Origin: Paraburkholderia silvatlantica
GTDB taxonomy: Bacteria; Pseudomonadota; Gammaproteobacteria; Burkholderiales; Burkholderiaceae
Reading direction: 5' to 3'
Length of the DNA stretch: 64,000 nt
Assembly: GCF_003096715.1 (NCBI RefSeq)
Contig: NZ_QEOL01000033.1
Coordinates: 1-64,000, forward strand
The notes beneath the pieces are model-generated. The model was given only the letters and a program-made list of their open reading frames with translations. It made no database searches and was not told the DNA's origin. Shown piece by piece: positions 34,448-43,567 of the stretch; the first letter of the stretch is position 1; each line of letters opens with the position of its first letter. The position numbers and the translations under genes are program-made.

Positions 34448-35776
34448 TTACGCCGGGAACGCGCGGATCATGCCCGCGGCCACCGTGTGATGCGTCGCCT
34501 CGTCAATCAGCACGAATGCGCCGGTGCCAGGATTCGCATCATACAGGTCGCAGACGAGCGGCTTCTGCAGCGAAAGCGCCACGCGGCCGATATCGTTCAT
34601 CGCGAGTTCGTGGCGGTCGGTGGCGTGCGAGAGCGTATGCACGTCGAGCACCTGCTTGACCGCGCCGACCTTCGCGAACACCGTGCTCGTGGTCTGCTTG
34701 AGCAGGTACTTGCGCTGCGGCGAGAGCGGCTCGTCGTCGAACCAGCAGAGGTCCGCTTCGAGCTTCTTCGCGGGTTGCACGGCATCGGCCGCAGGCACGA
34801 AGGTATCGCCGCGCGAAACGTCCACGTCCTCGGCGAGACGGATCGTGACGGTCTGGCCCGCGAACGCGCGGTCGACCTGCGCCGTGCCGCCCGTCACCGG
34901 CGCGATGATTTCGGCGACCGTTGCGCTGCGGCCGGCCGGCAGCACCGAGATGGCGTCGCCGAGCTTCACTTCGCCCGCTTCGACACGGCCCATGTAGCCG
35001 CGGAAGTCGTCGGCGCTGGAGCCGTCCTGGCGCGCGACCCACTGCACCGGGAAGCGCAGCGCTTCGCCCGTGGCCTGCGCGACCGGCAGTTGTTCGAGCA
35101 CGTCGAGGAGCGGCTCGCCCGCGTACCACGGCATACGCTCGCTCGCAGCCACGATGTTGTCGCCCTTGAGCGCCGAAACCGGCACGAAACGCACGTCGTT
35201 GAGGCCGAGCTGGCGCGTGAGCGCGACATAGGCTTCGCGGATCAGATTGAACGTCGATTCGCTGTAGTCGACGAGATCCATCTTGTTGATCGCGACGATC
35301 ACGTGCTGCAGGCCCAGCAGCTTGACGATGGCGCTGTGGCGCTTGGTTTGCGGCAGCAGTTGCGTCACGCCGTTCTCGACCGTCACGCGCGTGGGGTCGA
35401 TCAGGATGATCGCGGCGTGCGCCGTGGAGGCGCCCGTCACCATGTTGCGCGTGTACTGCTCGTGGCCCGGCGTGTCGGCGATGATGAACTTGCGCCTGGC
35501 CGTGGCGAAGTAGCGATACGCCACGTCGATCGTGATGCCCTGCTCGCGCTCGGCTTCGAGGCCGTCGGTGAGCAGCGACAGATCGATCTCGTCGCCCACC
35601 GTGCGCTTGTTCTTCGCACGCGAAAGCGCGGAGAGCTGATCGCTCAGAACAGCCTTGCTGTCGTACAGCAGGCGGCCGATCAGTGTGCTCTTGCCGTCGT
35701 CCACGCTGCCCGCCGTGATGAAGCGCAGCACGCCGAGGTCTTCAGGTTGATGCGCGTTTTGCTCGATGCGAACCAT
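34448..35776 (-). CDS. cysN: Sulfate adenylyltransferase subunit 1 (GTPase)
   Basis: GTP-hydrolysing large subunit of ATP sulfurylase that drives APS formation with CysD. The 442 residues contain the G1 loop GSVDDGKST, DTPGHEQYTRNMVTGAS (G3), NKMD (G4) and the beta-barrel domains. No CysC kinase domain is fused, consistent with a pathway that reduces APS directly. Follows cysD with 26 bases between. Confidence 0.96.
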   Translation of the reverse strand: MVRIEQNAHQPEDLGVLRFITAGSVDDGKSTLIGRLLYDSKAVLSDQLSALSRAKNKRTVGDEIDLSLLTDGLEAEREQGITIDVAYRYFATARRKFIIADTPGHEQYTRNMVTGASTAHAAIILIDPTRVTVENGVTQLLPQTKRHSAIVKLLGLQHVIVAINKMDLVDYSESTFNLIREAYVALTRQLGLNDVRFVPVSALKGDNIVAASERMPWYAGEPLLDVLEQLPVAQATGEALRFPVQWVARQDGSSADDFRGYMGRVEAGEVKLGDAISVLPAGRSATVAEIIAPVTGGTAQVDRAFAGQTVTIRLAEDVDVSRGDTFVPAADAVQPAKKLEADLCWFDDEPLSPQRKYLLKQTTSTVFAKVGAVKQVLDVHTLSHATDRHELAMNDIGRVALSLQKPLVCDLYDANPGTGAFVLIDEATHHTVAAGMIRAFPA

Positions 35777-35802
35777 GTCTAATCTTTCCTCTTGCGTGCT
35801 CT

Positions 35803-36765
35803 TTAGAAATAACCCTGCTTCTTGCGCTGTTCCATCGCGGCTTCCGACGCCTGGTCGTCCATGCGCGTCGCACCGCGTTCCGTGATCTCGGTCACGGCCG
35901 TCTCGGCGATGATCTTCTCGACGCTGTCGGCGTCGCTCGCCACCGGGCACGTGCAGCTGATGTCGCCCACGGTGCGAAAACGCACCTGCGCCATTTCGCT
36001 GACCTCGCCTTCCTTCATCGGCGTGAGCGGCGTGACCGGCACAAGCAGGCCGTTGCGGCGCACGATCTCGCGCTGGTGCGCGTAGTAGATCGACGGCAGC
36101 TCGAGCTTCTCGCGCTCGATGTATTGCCACACATCGAGTTCCGTCCAGTTCGAGATCGGGAACACGCGCAGGTGCTCGCCCTTGTGCAGGCGCGCGTTGT
36201 ACAGGCTCCAGAGTTCCGGGCGCTGCGCTTTCGGGTCCCACTGGCCGAATTCGTCGCGGAACGAGAAGATGCGCTCCTTCGCGCGGGCCTTCTCTTCGTC
36301 GCGGCGCGCACCGCCGATCATCGCGGTGTAGCCGTATTCCTCGATGGTTTCCAGCAGCGTGACCGCTTGCGCGGCGTTGCGCGAATCGGTTTCGCGGCGC
36401 AGGCGCACGGTACCCTTCCTGATCGAATCTTCCACGTGACCGACTACGAGTTCCGCGCCGATTTCGGCTGCGCGGCGATCGCGGAAGTCGATCACTTCCT
36501 CGTAGTTGTGGCCCGTGTCGATGTGCACGAGCGGGAATGGCAGCGTGGTCTTGCGGTTCGCGCCGAGGCCAAACGCCTTGAGTGCGAGCGCCAGCACGAC
36601 GACCGAGTCCTTGCCGCCCGAGAACAGCAGCGCCGGCTTGCTGCATTCGGCGACGAGTTCACGCAGGATGTGGATCGACTCGGCTTCGAGCCAGTCGAGA
36701 TGGTCCATGCGGTTCGCCGTGACCTGGAGCGGCGCGTTCACTGCTGAGTCGAGCGTGGTGCTCAT
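35803..36765 (-). CDS. cysD: Sulfate adenylyltransferase subunit 2
   Basis: 320-residue PAPS-reductase-type ATP pyrophosphatase that adenylylates sulfate. The PP-loop FSGGKDSVV is present, followed by HIDTGHNYEEVIDFRD and the FRRE-type RRDEEKARAKERIFS segment. It works as a heterodimer with CysN. The first 15 residues are variable. About 100 bases separate it from cysH. Confidence 0.96.
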   Translation of the reverse strand: MSTTLDSAVNAPLQVTANRMDHLDWLEAESIHILRELVAECSKPALLFSGGKDSVVVLALALKAFGLGANRKTTLPFPLVHIDTGHNYEEVIDFRDRRAAEIGAELVVGHVEDSIRKGTVRLRRETDSRNAAQAVTLLETIEEYGYTAMIGGARRDEEKARAKERIFSFRDEFGQWDPKAQRPELWSLYNARLHKGEHLRVFPISNWTELDVWQYIEREKLELPSIYYAHQREIVRRNGLLVPVTPLTPMKEGEVSEMAQVRFRTVGDISCTCPVASDADSVEKIIAETAVTEITERGATRMDDQASEAAMEQRKKQGYF

Positions 36766-36864
36766 GTTCGGATCCTTCGTTGATTCGCGCCCTTTTTACG
36801 GGGCGCGCAGTACTCGGTATGCGGTAGCGCGCCGGTCTTCACGACGGCGCGACAAGCCTGAATC

Positions 36865-37644
36865 TTAGTTCGCCTGGCTGATTGACGACACATCGGACGA
36901 CACTTCGACGACCGGAATAGCCGACACGGACGTGATGTGCAAGCCACATTCCTTCGTGTCGCGCGATTCCCACCACCAGCGGCCCGCGCGGCTGTCCTCG
37001 CCGGGACGGATGGCGCGCGTACAGGGCTCGCAGCCGATGCTCGGGTAGCCGCGCGCGTGCAGCGGGTTCACGGGCACGTCATTGGCGCGCAGGTAGGCCC
37101 AGACTTCGGCTTCGGTCCAGTCCGCGAGCGGATTGAACTTGTCGATACTGCGCGCTTCGTCGCGTTCCTCCTCGTGCAGCTCTGCGCGCGTGACCGACTG
37201 CTCGCGGCGCTGACCCGTGACCCATGCGGAAACGTTTGAGAGCGCGCGGTTCAGCGGCTCGACCTTGCGGATTTCGCAGCAGCGCTTGCGCAGATCGACG
37301 CTCTCGTAGAACGCGTTCAGGCCGTGCTGGGCGGCGTATTCGTCCACCGCATCCTGTTGCGGATGAAACTGCTCGATCTCGTAGCCGTAGCGCTCGCGCA
37401 CCACGTCGATCATGCCCAGCGTTTCGGCGTGCAGGCGGCCGGTGTTCAGCGAGAAGATGCCGATTTTCACGCCGCGCGAAAGAATCGCGTGCGTGAGCAG
37501 CATGTCTTCGGCTGCGAGGCTGCTGGCCAGCTTCACGTCGGCGTGACGCGCCGCGATCGAATCGAGCAGCGCGTCGAGGCGCCCGATCTTCGCCTGCAGT
37601 TCGGCCGTGATTTCGTGCGCGACCGGGGTTGCGTCGATCGTCAT
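36865..37644 (-). CDS. cysH: Adenylyl-sulfate (APS) reductase
   Basis: Thioredoxin-dependent reductase of 259 residues converting activated sulfate to sulfite. Both cysteine pairs for the 4Fe-4S cluster are present (KRCCEIRKVEPL and CEPCTRA), as is the C-terminal catalytic ECGLH motif. The cluster cysteines mark it as an APS-type enzyme, which agrees with the absence of cysC. It overlaps the upstream DUF934 gene by 4 bases. Confidence 0.95.
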   Translation of the reverse strand: MTIDATPVAHEITAELQAKIGRLDALLDSIAARHADVKLASSLAAEDMLLTHAILSRGVKIGIFSLNTGRLHAETLGMIDVVRERYGYEIEQFHPQQDAVDEYAAQHGLNAFYESVDLRKRCCEIRKVEPLNRALSNVSAWVTGQRREQSVTRAELHEEERDEARSIDKFNPLADWTEAEVWAYLRANDVPVNPLHARGYPSIGCEPCTRAIRPGEDSRAGRWWWESRDTKECGLHITSVSAIPVVEVSSDVSSISQAN

Positions 37645-38186
37645 GCTGCCGAACCTTGTTGCGCTTGTCGAGCCAGACGGCGGCGGAACAGCGGCGACGG
37701 CTCGTCGAATGCGCCCTGGTACTGCACCGTGAACTCCGTGAACGCCTTCAGCGCGTCGTGGATGTCCTTGTCGGCGCGCACGGCGAACGCATCGAAGCCG
37801 CAGCGCTCGTGAAAGCGCAGCTGATCGCGCAGCACGTCGCCGATCGCGCGCAGTTCGCCCTTGTAGCCATAGCGCTCGCGCAGCAGGCGGCCGATCGAGA
37901 AGCCGCGGCCGTCGCGGAACACGGGGAAGTCCACGCCGATCACCGCAAGCTTGTCGAAGTCTGCGGCAATATCGGCCGGTTCGCTGTCCGGCGCGAGCCA
38001 TACGCCGAGTTCGTCCTTGCCGCGCGAAGCGAGAAGCGCGTCGCGTTGCGCCTGCCAGTAAGCGAGCGGAACCAGCACCTTGCCCGCGGGCAGCGCGGCG
38101 ACCTCGGGCAATGCGCCGTCCTCGGCCGCACGCACGACTTGCCAGTTGTCTTCAACGATTTCGCGTTTTTTGATGATCAATGCCAT
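37641..38186 (-). CDS. DUF934 family protein of the sulfate reduction operon
   Basis: 181-residue cytoplasmic protein with the family segments VWLAPDSEPADIAADF, FPVFRDGRGFSIGRLLRERYGYKGELRAIGDV-like region and FDAFAVRAD. DUF934 genes are found almost only between cysI and cysH in proteobacteria, and the protein is thought to assist sulfite reductase, possibly in electron delivery or assembly. It starts 42 bases after cysI and overlaps cysH. Confidence 0.92.
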   Translation of the reverse strand: MALIIKKREIVEDNWQVVRAAEDGALPEVAALPAGKVLVPLAYWQAQRDALLASRGKDELGVWLAPDSEPADIAADFDKLAVIGVDFPVFRDGRGFSIGRLLRERYGYKGELRAIGDVLRDQLRFHERCGFDAFAVRADKDIHDALKAFTEFTVQYQGAFDEPSPLFRRRLARQAQQGSAA

Positions 38187-38228
38187 TGCTCGAATCCCGT
38201 ATCTCGTTGCGTGCTTCAGTTGCGTTCT

Positions 38229-39908
38229 TCAGGCGTGGGCCGGCTGGCGCGATGCGTACACGCGCTCCTTGAACGGCGCGATGCCGACGCGGTCGTACGT
38301 GTCGATGAAGCGCTCGCCGTCGATGCGCAGCTCGACGAACGTGTCGACCACCTTCTGGATCACGTCGGGCATCTCTTCCGCCGAGAACGACGGTCCGATC
38401 ACGCGGCCAAGGCGCGCGCCATTGGCGCCGTTGCCCTGCTCGCCGCCGAGCGACACCTGGTACCACTCCGAGCCGTCCTTGTCGACGCCCAGAATGCCGA
38501 TGTTGCCGACGTGGTGGTGACCGCACGAGTTCATGCAACCCGAGATGTTAAGCGACAGGTCGCCGAGATCGTAGACGAAATCGAGGTTGTCGAAGCGCTC
38601 CTGAATGGCCAGCGCGATGGGGATCGACTTCGCATTGGCGAGCGAGCAGAAGTCGCCGCCCGGGCACGCGATGATGTCGGTCAACAGGCCAATGTTCGCG
38701 GTCGCGAAACCCTGTGCCTTCGCCTTTTCCCACAGCGCGTACAGGTCGCGCTTCTTCACATCGGCGAGGATCAGGTTCTGCTCGTGCGAGACGCGGATCT
38801 GGCCGAACGAGTATTCGTCGGCCCAGTCGGCCACGGCGTCCATCTGCGCGTCGGTGGCGTCGCCCGGCGCGATGTCGCGCGGCTTGAGCGAGAGCGTGAC
38901 CGACGCGTATCCCGGCACACGGTGCGGGCGCACGTTGCGCTCGACCCAGCGCGCGAACGCGCGGTTTTCGAGCAGATGCGTTTCGTACGACGTATCCGTG
39001 TCGGCGAGCTTGTCATATGCCGGCGGCGCGAAATACTGCGAGACGCGGTCGACTTCTTCCTGCGTGAGCGTCGAGGGGCCGTCCTTCAGGTGCTGCCATT
39101 CTTCTTCGACCTGCTCGGCGAACTTCGCGGGCGAGAGCGCCTTCACGAGGATCTTGATGCGCGCCTTGTACATGTTGTCGCGGCGGCCGTAGCGGTTGTA
39201 CACGCGCAGCACGGCTTCGCAGTAGGTCAGCAGGTGCTGCCACGGCAGGTCGCGCTTGATGATGGCGCCGACGATGGGCGTGCGGCCGAGGCCGCCGCCT
39301 GCGAGGATGCTCGCGACGATTTCGCCCTTCTCGTTACGGTCGAGGTAGACGCCCAGATCGTGGATCTGCACGGCGGCGCGGTCTTCCTTCGTGCCGGAAA
39401 CGGCGATCTTGAACTTGCGCGGCAGCCACGCGAATTCGGGATGGAACGTCGACCACTGGCGCAGGATTTCGGACCACGGGCGCGGATCGACGACTTCGTC
39501 GGGCGCGACGCCCGCGAACTGGTCGGCGGTGATGTTGCGGATGCAGTTGCCCGACGTCTGGATGCCGTGCATCTGCACCGAAGCCAGCTTGCGCAGGATT
39601 TCCGGCGTCTCTTCGAGCTTGATCCAGTTGTACTGGATGTTCGAGCGCGTCGAGAAGTGGCCGTAGCCGCGGTCGTGCTCGCGCGCGATCGTGGCGAGCA
39701 TGCGGAGCTGGTCGCTGCGCAGGTTGCCGTACGGAATCGCGATGCGGTGCATGTAGGCGTGGCGCTGGTAATACAGGCCGTTTTGCAGGCGCAGCGGACG
39801 GAACTCTTCTTCGCTCAATTCGCCCGACAGGCGGCGGCGAACCTGGTCGCTGTATTGCGCGACGCGTTCGTCGACGATGGTCTGGTCGTACTGATCGTAT
39901 TGGTACAT
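38229..39908 (-). CDS. cysI: Sulfite reductase hemoprotein (nitrite/sulfite reductase family)
   Basis: Siroheme and 4Fe-4S enzyme of 559 residues reducing sulfite to sulfide. The two cluster motifs are CPGGDFC (C-x5-C) and CMNSC (C-x3-C), the latter within NISGCMNSCGHHH. No cysJ flavoprotein gene is nearby, so electrons probably come from a ferredoxin or another reductase. It is the first gene of the operon and diverges from the CysB-type regulator. Confidence 0.95.
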   Translation of the reverse strand: MYQYDQYDQTIVDERVAQYSDQVRRRLSGELSEEEFRPLRLQNGLYYQRHAYMHRIAIPYGNLRSDQLRMLATIAREHDRGYGHFSTRSNIQYNWIKLEETPEILRKLASVQMHGIQTSGNCIRNITADQFAGVAPDEVVDPRPWSEILRQWSTFHPEFAWLPRKFKIAVSGTKEDRAAVQIHDLGVYLDRNEKGEIVASILAGGGLGRTPIVGAIIKRDLPWQHLLTYCEAVLRVYNRYGRRDNMYKARIKILVKALSPAKFAEQVEEEWQHLKDGPSTLTQEEVDRVSQYFAPPAYDKLADTDTSYETHLLENRAFARWVERNVRPHRVPGYASVTLSLKPRDIAPGDATDAQMDAVADWADEYSFGQIRVSHEQNLILADVKKRDLYALWEKAKAQGFATANIGLLTDIIACPGGDFCSLANAKSIPIALAIQERFDNLDFVYDLGDLSLNISGCMNSCGHHHVGNIGILGVDKDGSEWYQVSLGGEQGNGANGARLGRVIGPSFSAEEMPDVIQKVVDTFVELRIDGERFIDTYDRVGIAPFKERVYASRQPAHA

Positions 39909-40156
39909 TCGGGGACCCCAGGGTTTGGTTCAATCGCGGCGTTCCGGTTACGCCGCGCTCCGACTTCTCGACTTCGCTCTTTCCGCTCTGTCCTGCCTCC
40001 TGCAAGGCGGCCGCGCCTTCAATCGCGCCGGTCATTTGCTAATGACCAAAACAGATATCCATATTGGAAAAGTTGGAGGAATGGTAATAAACTCGCTTTA
40101 TATTTCAAACGACTCAAAAATCAGGTCGATATGCAAACAGGTTATAAGGGTTATCT
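39909..40156. promoter_or_regulatory. cysI / cysB divergent promoter region
   Basis: A 248-base gap with a sharply AT-rich core (about 40050-40150). It contains AATAAACTCGCTTTATATT, a loose inverted repeat. This is a plausible CysB-type binding site serving the sulfate reduction operon and autoregulation. No gene was seen. Confidence 0.5.
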
Positions 40157-41098
40157 ATGAACCTGCACCAGTTCCGCTTCGTGCGCGAGGCGGTACGCCA
40201 GAACTTCAACCTCACGGAAGCGGCCAAGGCACTGTATACGAGCCAGCCGGGCGTCTCGAAGGCGATCATCGAGCTGGAGGATGAGCTTGGGGTCGAAATC
40301 TTTACACGTCACGGCAAGCGTGTGCGCTCGCTCACCGAACCAGGCCGGATCATCCTCGCCTCGGTGGAGCGCATTCTGCAGGAGGTGGAGAGCCTCAAGC
40401 GCGTGGGCAAGGACTACGCGGCGCAGGACCAGGGCAACCTTACCATCGCCGCCACGCACACGCAGGCGCGCTACTCGCTGCCCGCCGCCATCGCCGAGTT
40501 CAAGCGGCGCTTTCCGAAGGTGCACCTGTCGATCCTGCAAGGCAGCCCCACGCAGGTCGCGGAAATGGTGCTCCATGACCAGGCCGATCTGTGCATCGCG
40601 ACCGAGGCGATCTCGGGCTACAAGGAACTGGTGTCGCTGCCCTGCTTCACGTGGCATCACGTGGCGGTGATGCCGCCCGACCATCCGCTGCTCGAGCGCA
40701 AGCCGCTTTCGCTCGACGATCTGGCCCAATATCCGCTGATCACCTACGACAATGCGTTCGCCGGGCGTACCAAGATCAACGACGCGTTCCGCCTGCGCGG
40801 CCTCTCGCCCGACATCGTGCTGGAAGCCATCGACGCCGACGTGATCAAGACCTATGTCGAACTGGGCCTGGGCGTGGGGATCATGGCGGACATCGCCTTC
40901 AACGCCGAGCGCGACCGGCACTTGCGCGCCGTGCCCGTGGGGCATCTGTTCGGCAGCAACGTCACGCGCGTCGCGCTCAAACAGGGTGCTTACCTGCGCA
41001 GCTATGTCTATACGCTCGTCGAACTGCTTTCGCCGAGCCTGAACCGCAAGCTGATCGAGCAGGCGCTCAAGGGTGAGCACGAGACTTACGAGCTGTAG
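40157..41098 (+). CDS. cysB: CysB-family LysR transcriptional regulator
   Basis: 313-residue LysR regulator of the CysB/Cbl type: MNLHQFRFVREAVRQNFNLTEAAKALYTSQPGVSKAI at the N-terminus is the family hallmark. The effector domain keeps the segment TTHTQARYSLP-like (ATHTQARYSLP), which binds O- or N-acetylserine or sulfate. It diverges from the sulfate assimilation operon it very likely controls. Burkholderiales also carry the paralogue SsuR, so the exact orthology is not certain. Confidence 0.92.
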   Translation: MNLHQFRFVREAVRQNFNLTEAAKALYTSQPGVSKAIIELEDELGVEIFTRHGKRVRSLTEPGRIILASVERILQEVESLKRVGKDYAAQDQGNLTIAATHTQARYSLPAAIAEFKRRFPKVHLSILQGSPTQVAEMVLHDQADLCIATEAISGYKELVSLPCFTWHHVAVMPPDHPLLERKPLSLDDLAQYPLITYDNAFAGRTKINDAFRLRGLSPDIVLEAIDADVIKTYVELGLGVGIMADIAFNAERDRHLRAVPVGHLFGSNVTRVALKQGAYLRSYVYTLVELLSPSLNRKLIEQALKGEHETYEL

Positions 41099-41196
41099 CG
41101 GGCCAATGCAGGATCGGCGCCGGAAGAATCAACAGACAAAATCCGCATTACAACAACATCACTTCTCGCTTTACTTTTCGCCTGGAGACTTAACGG

Positions 41197-42363
41197 ATGA
41201 AGCCGCATTCCTTCCTGCGCCCGCTCGTCGTGGCCGCCGCCCTTGCCGCTGCCACTTTCGCACCGGCGGCCCACGCCGACATCAAGGTCGGCATCGACCT
41301 GTCGAGCACGGGACCGGCCGCCGCCATCGGCATCACGAGCAAGAACGCCATGCTGATGTGGCCCGACACGATCGCGGGACAAAAGGCCGACTACATCGTG
41401 CTAGACGACGGCTCGGACCCGGGGGCCGCCGTGCGCAACATCCACAAGCTCATCAACGAAGATCACGTGGACGTGATCGTCGGGCCGAATATCACGCCGG
41501 CGGCCCTCGCGGCGCTCGACCCGGTGGCGCAAGGCAAGACGCCGATGATCACGCTGGTCGGCTCGGGCTCGGTGGTCGAGCCGCAGCAGGGCGCGCGCGT
41601 GTGGGCCTTCAAGATGGCGCAGACCGATGCCGCGATGGCCGACGTCATGACGCGCTACATGGCCGCGCACGGTGTGAAGACGGTGGGCTTCATCGGCTTT
41701 GCCGACAGCTACGGCGACAGCTGGCTCAACGAATTCACGAAGTACGCGAAGGAGCGCAACATCCAGATCGTCGCGACCGAGCGCTACAACCGAACCGACG
41801 CGAGCGTGACGGGCCAGATCCTCAAGCTGATGTCGGCCAGACCCGACGCCATGCTGATTGCCGGCGCAGGCACGCCGACCGTGCTGCCGCAACGCACGCT
41901 GATCGAGCGCGGCTACAAGGGGCCGATCTACCAGACGCACGGCATTGCCACGCCTGAATTCATCAAGCTGGGCGGCAAGGACGTGGAAGGCACCCTGTTC
42001 CCGACCCAGCCCGTAGTAGTGGCGCGCACGCTGCCCGCCGACCAGCCGGCGCAAAAGGCGGCGCTCGCCTTCGTCGATGCCTATGAGGCGAAGTACGGCC
42101 CGGGCACGGTCACGCAATTCGCAGGCGACGCGGCTGGCGTGTACCCGCGCCTGCAGGACGCGGTTGCCCGCGCGCTCAAGACCGCGCAGCCGGGCACGGA
42201 GGCGTTCCGCGTGGCGTTGCGCAGCGAGCTGGAGCACGCGCACGAAGTGGTCGTGCCCAACGGCATGGTGAACACGAGCCCGACGGACCACGTAGGCCTC
42301 GACCAGCGCGCGAGCGTGATGGGCACGGTGCGCGGGGGCAAGTTCGTGTATCTGGGGCAGTAG
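41197..42363 (+). CDS. Branched-chain amino-acid-type ABC substrate-binding protein
   Basis: 388-residue periplasmic Leu/Ile/Val-type binding protein with a clear signal peptide (residues 1-27, cut at AHAD). IKVGIDLSSTGPAAAIGITSKNA and the LLGSGS-like LVGSGSVVEP segments mark the ligand cleft. No permease or ATPase gene is adjacent, so it is an orphan receptor that must use components coded elsewhere. Placement next to cysB may point to sulfur-compound uptake, but this is a guess. Convergent with the Gfo/Idh gene. Confidence 0.88.
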   Translation: MKPHSFLRPLVVAAALAAATFAPAAHADIKVGIDLSSTGPAAAIGITSKNAMLMWPDTIAGQKADYIVLDDGSDPGAAVRNIHKLINEDHVDVIVGPNITPAALAALDPVAQGKTPMITLVGSGSVVEPQQGARVWAFKMAQTDAAMADVMTRYMAAHGVKTVGFIGFADSYGDSWLNEFTKYAKERNIQIVATERYNRTDASVTGQILKLMSARPDAMLIAGAGTPTVLPQRTLIERGYKGPIYQTHGIATPEFIKLGGKDVEGTLFPTQPVVVARTLPADQPAQKAALAFVDAYEAKYGPGTVTQFAGDAAGVYPRLQDAVARALKTAQPGTEAFRVALRSELEHAHEVVVPNGMVNTSPTDHVGLDQRASVMGTVRGGKFVYLGQ

Positions 42364-42393
42364 CCTCTTCGCTCAATTCATCCGAATGGCCGG

Positions 42394-43542
42394 TCACGGC
42401 CGCACGATGCTGCGCCAGGCACCGCCCGCCGCGCTGCTCGCCAGCACGGCCTCGATAAAGCGCAGCCCTTCCACGCCGTCGTCGACCGTCGTCAGCAGCC
42501 GGCTCTCGGGTGGCGCGGGCTCGCCGGCCTCGCGCGCGAGGATCTGCACGGCAGCATCGCGATAGAGCTGCGCGAACGCCTCCAGATAGCCTTCCGGATG
42601 CCCCGGCGGCACGCGCGTGGCGTGCCGTGCGGCGGCCCCTGTCACGCGGCCGCGCGTGAGGCGCTGCGCCTCGCCGCCCTGGGGCGTGTACCACAGCACG
42701 TTTGGCTCCTCCTGATCGAACGCGAGGCTCGCCTTCGTGCCATATACGCGCAGCCGCAACGCGTTCTCCGCCCCGCTCGCCACCTGGCTTGCCCACAGCA
42801 TGCCGCGCGCGCCGTTGGCGTAGCGCAGCATGGCCTGCACATGATCGTCCACGCGCCGGCCGGGCACGAAGGTATGCACTTCTGCCGCGAGGGCTTCCGG
42901 CACGAGCCCACTCACGAACGCCGCCAGCTGCCAGGCATGCGTGCCGATGTCGCCCAGACACCCCGCCGGCCCCGCGAGCGCCGGATCGGTGCGCCACATG
43001 GCCTGACGGTTCGCGCCGCTCGTCTCGACGGGAGTGGCGAGCCAGTCCTGCGCGTACTCGACCTGCACGATGCGTACTTCGCCAATCTCACCCGCCTCGA
43101 CCCGTTCACGCGCATGCCGCACGAGCGGATAGCCCGAATACGTATGCGTGAGCGCGAACACGAGATTCGCGTCGCGCGCGTGTTGCGCGAGCGCTTCGCC
43201 CTCGGCGAGCGAGACCGCGAGCGGCTTGTCGCAGATCACGTGAATGCCCGCCTCCATGAACGCGTGCGCCACCGGCGCGTGCAGATGGTTCGGCGTGACG
43301 ATGGCCACCGCGTCGATGCCATCCTCGCGCGCGCCTTCCACGCTCGCCATCTCGCGCCAGTGGTCATAGCTGCGCGCGAGGCCAAGTGCCTCGGCGCTCG
43401 ACTGCGCGCGCGCCGCATCGGACGACAGTGCGCCGGCGACGAGTTCGAAACTATCGTCAAGCCGCGCCGCGATGCGGTGCACGGCGCCGATAAACGCGCC
43501 CTCGCCGCCGCCGACCATCCCGAGCCTGAGTCTTCGTGTCAT
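42394..43542 (-). CDS. Gfo/Idh/MocA-family NAD(P)-dependent oxidoreductase
   Basis: 382-residue dehydrogenase with an N-terminal Rossmann domain (GMVGGGEGAFIGAVH near residue 8) and CDKPL as the variant of the usual EKP motif. A C-terminal alpha/beta domain follows, containing the HAWQLAAF-type His segment (GTHAWQL). It likely oxidises a sugar, inositol or glycoside hydroxyl. It is the last gene of the LacI-controlled sugar operon, with 25 bases after the isomerase gene. Confidence 0.9.
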   Translation of the reverse strand: MTRRLRLGMVGGGEGAFIGAVHRIAARLDDSFELVAGALSSDAARAQSSAEALGLARSYDHWREMASVEGAREDGIDAVAIVTPNHLHAPVAHAFMEAGIHVICDKPLAVSLAEGEALAQHARDANLVFALTHTYSGYPLVRHARERVEAGEIGEVRIVQVEYAQDWLATPVETSGANRQAMWRTDPALAGPAGCLGDIGTHAWQLAAFVSGLVPEALAAEVHTFVPGRRVDDHVQAMLRYANGARGMLWASQVASGAENALRLRVYGTKASLAFDQEEPNVLWYTPQGGEAQRLTRGRVTGAAARHATRVPPGHPEGYLEAFAQLYRDAAVQILAREAGEPAPPESRLLTTVDDGVEGLRFIEAVLASSAAGGAWRSIVRP

Positions 43543-43567
43543 TGCGTGTCTCCTGCGAGAGTCGCGT

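Noticed and set aside
37629..40160. 843-codon plus-strand frame across DUF934 and cysI
   Set aside because: Shadow of the sulfate reduction genes; no family resemblance.
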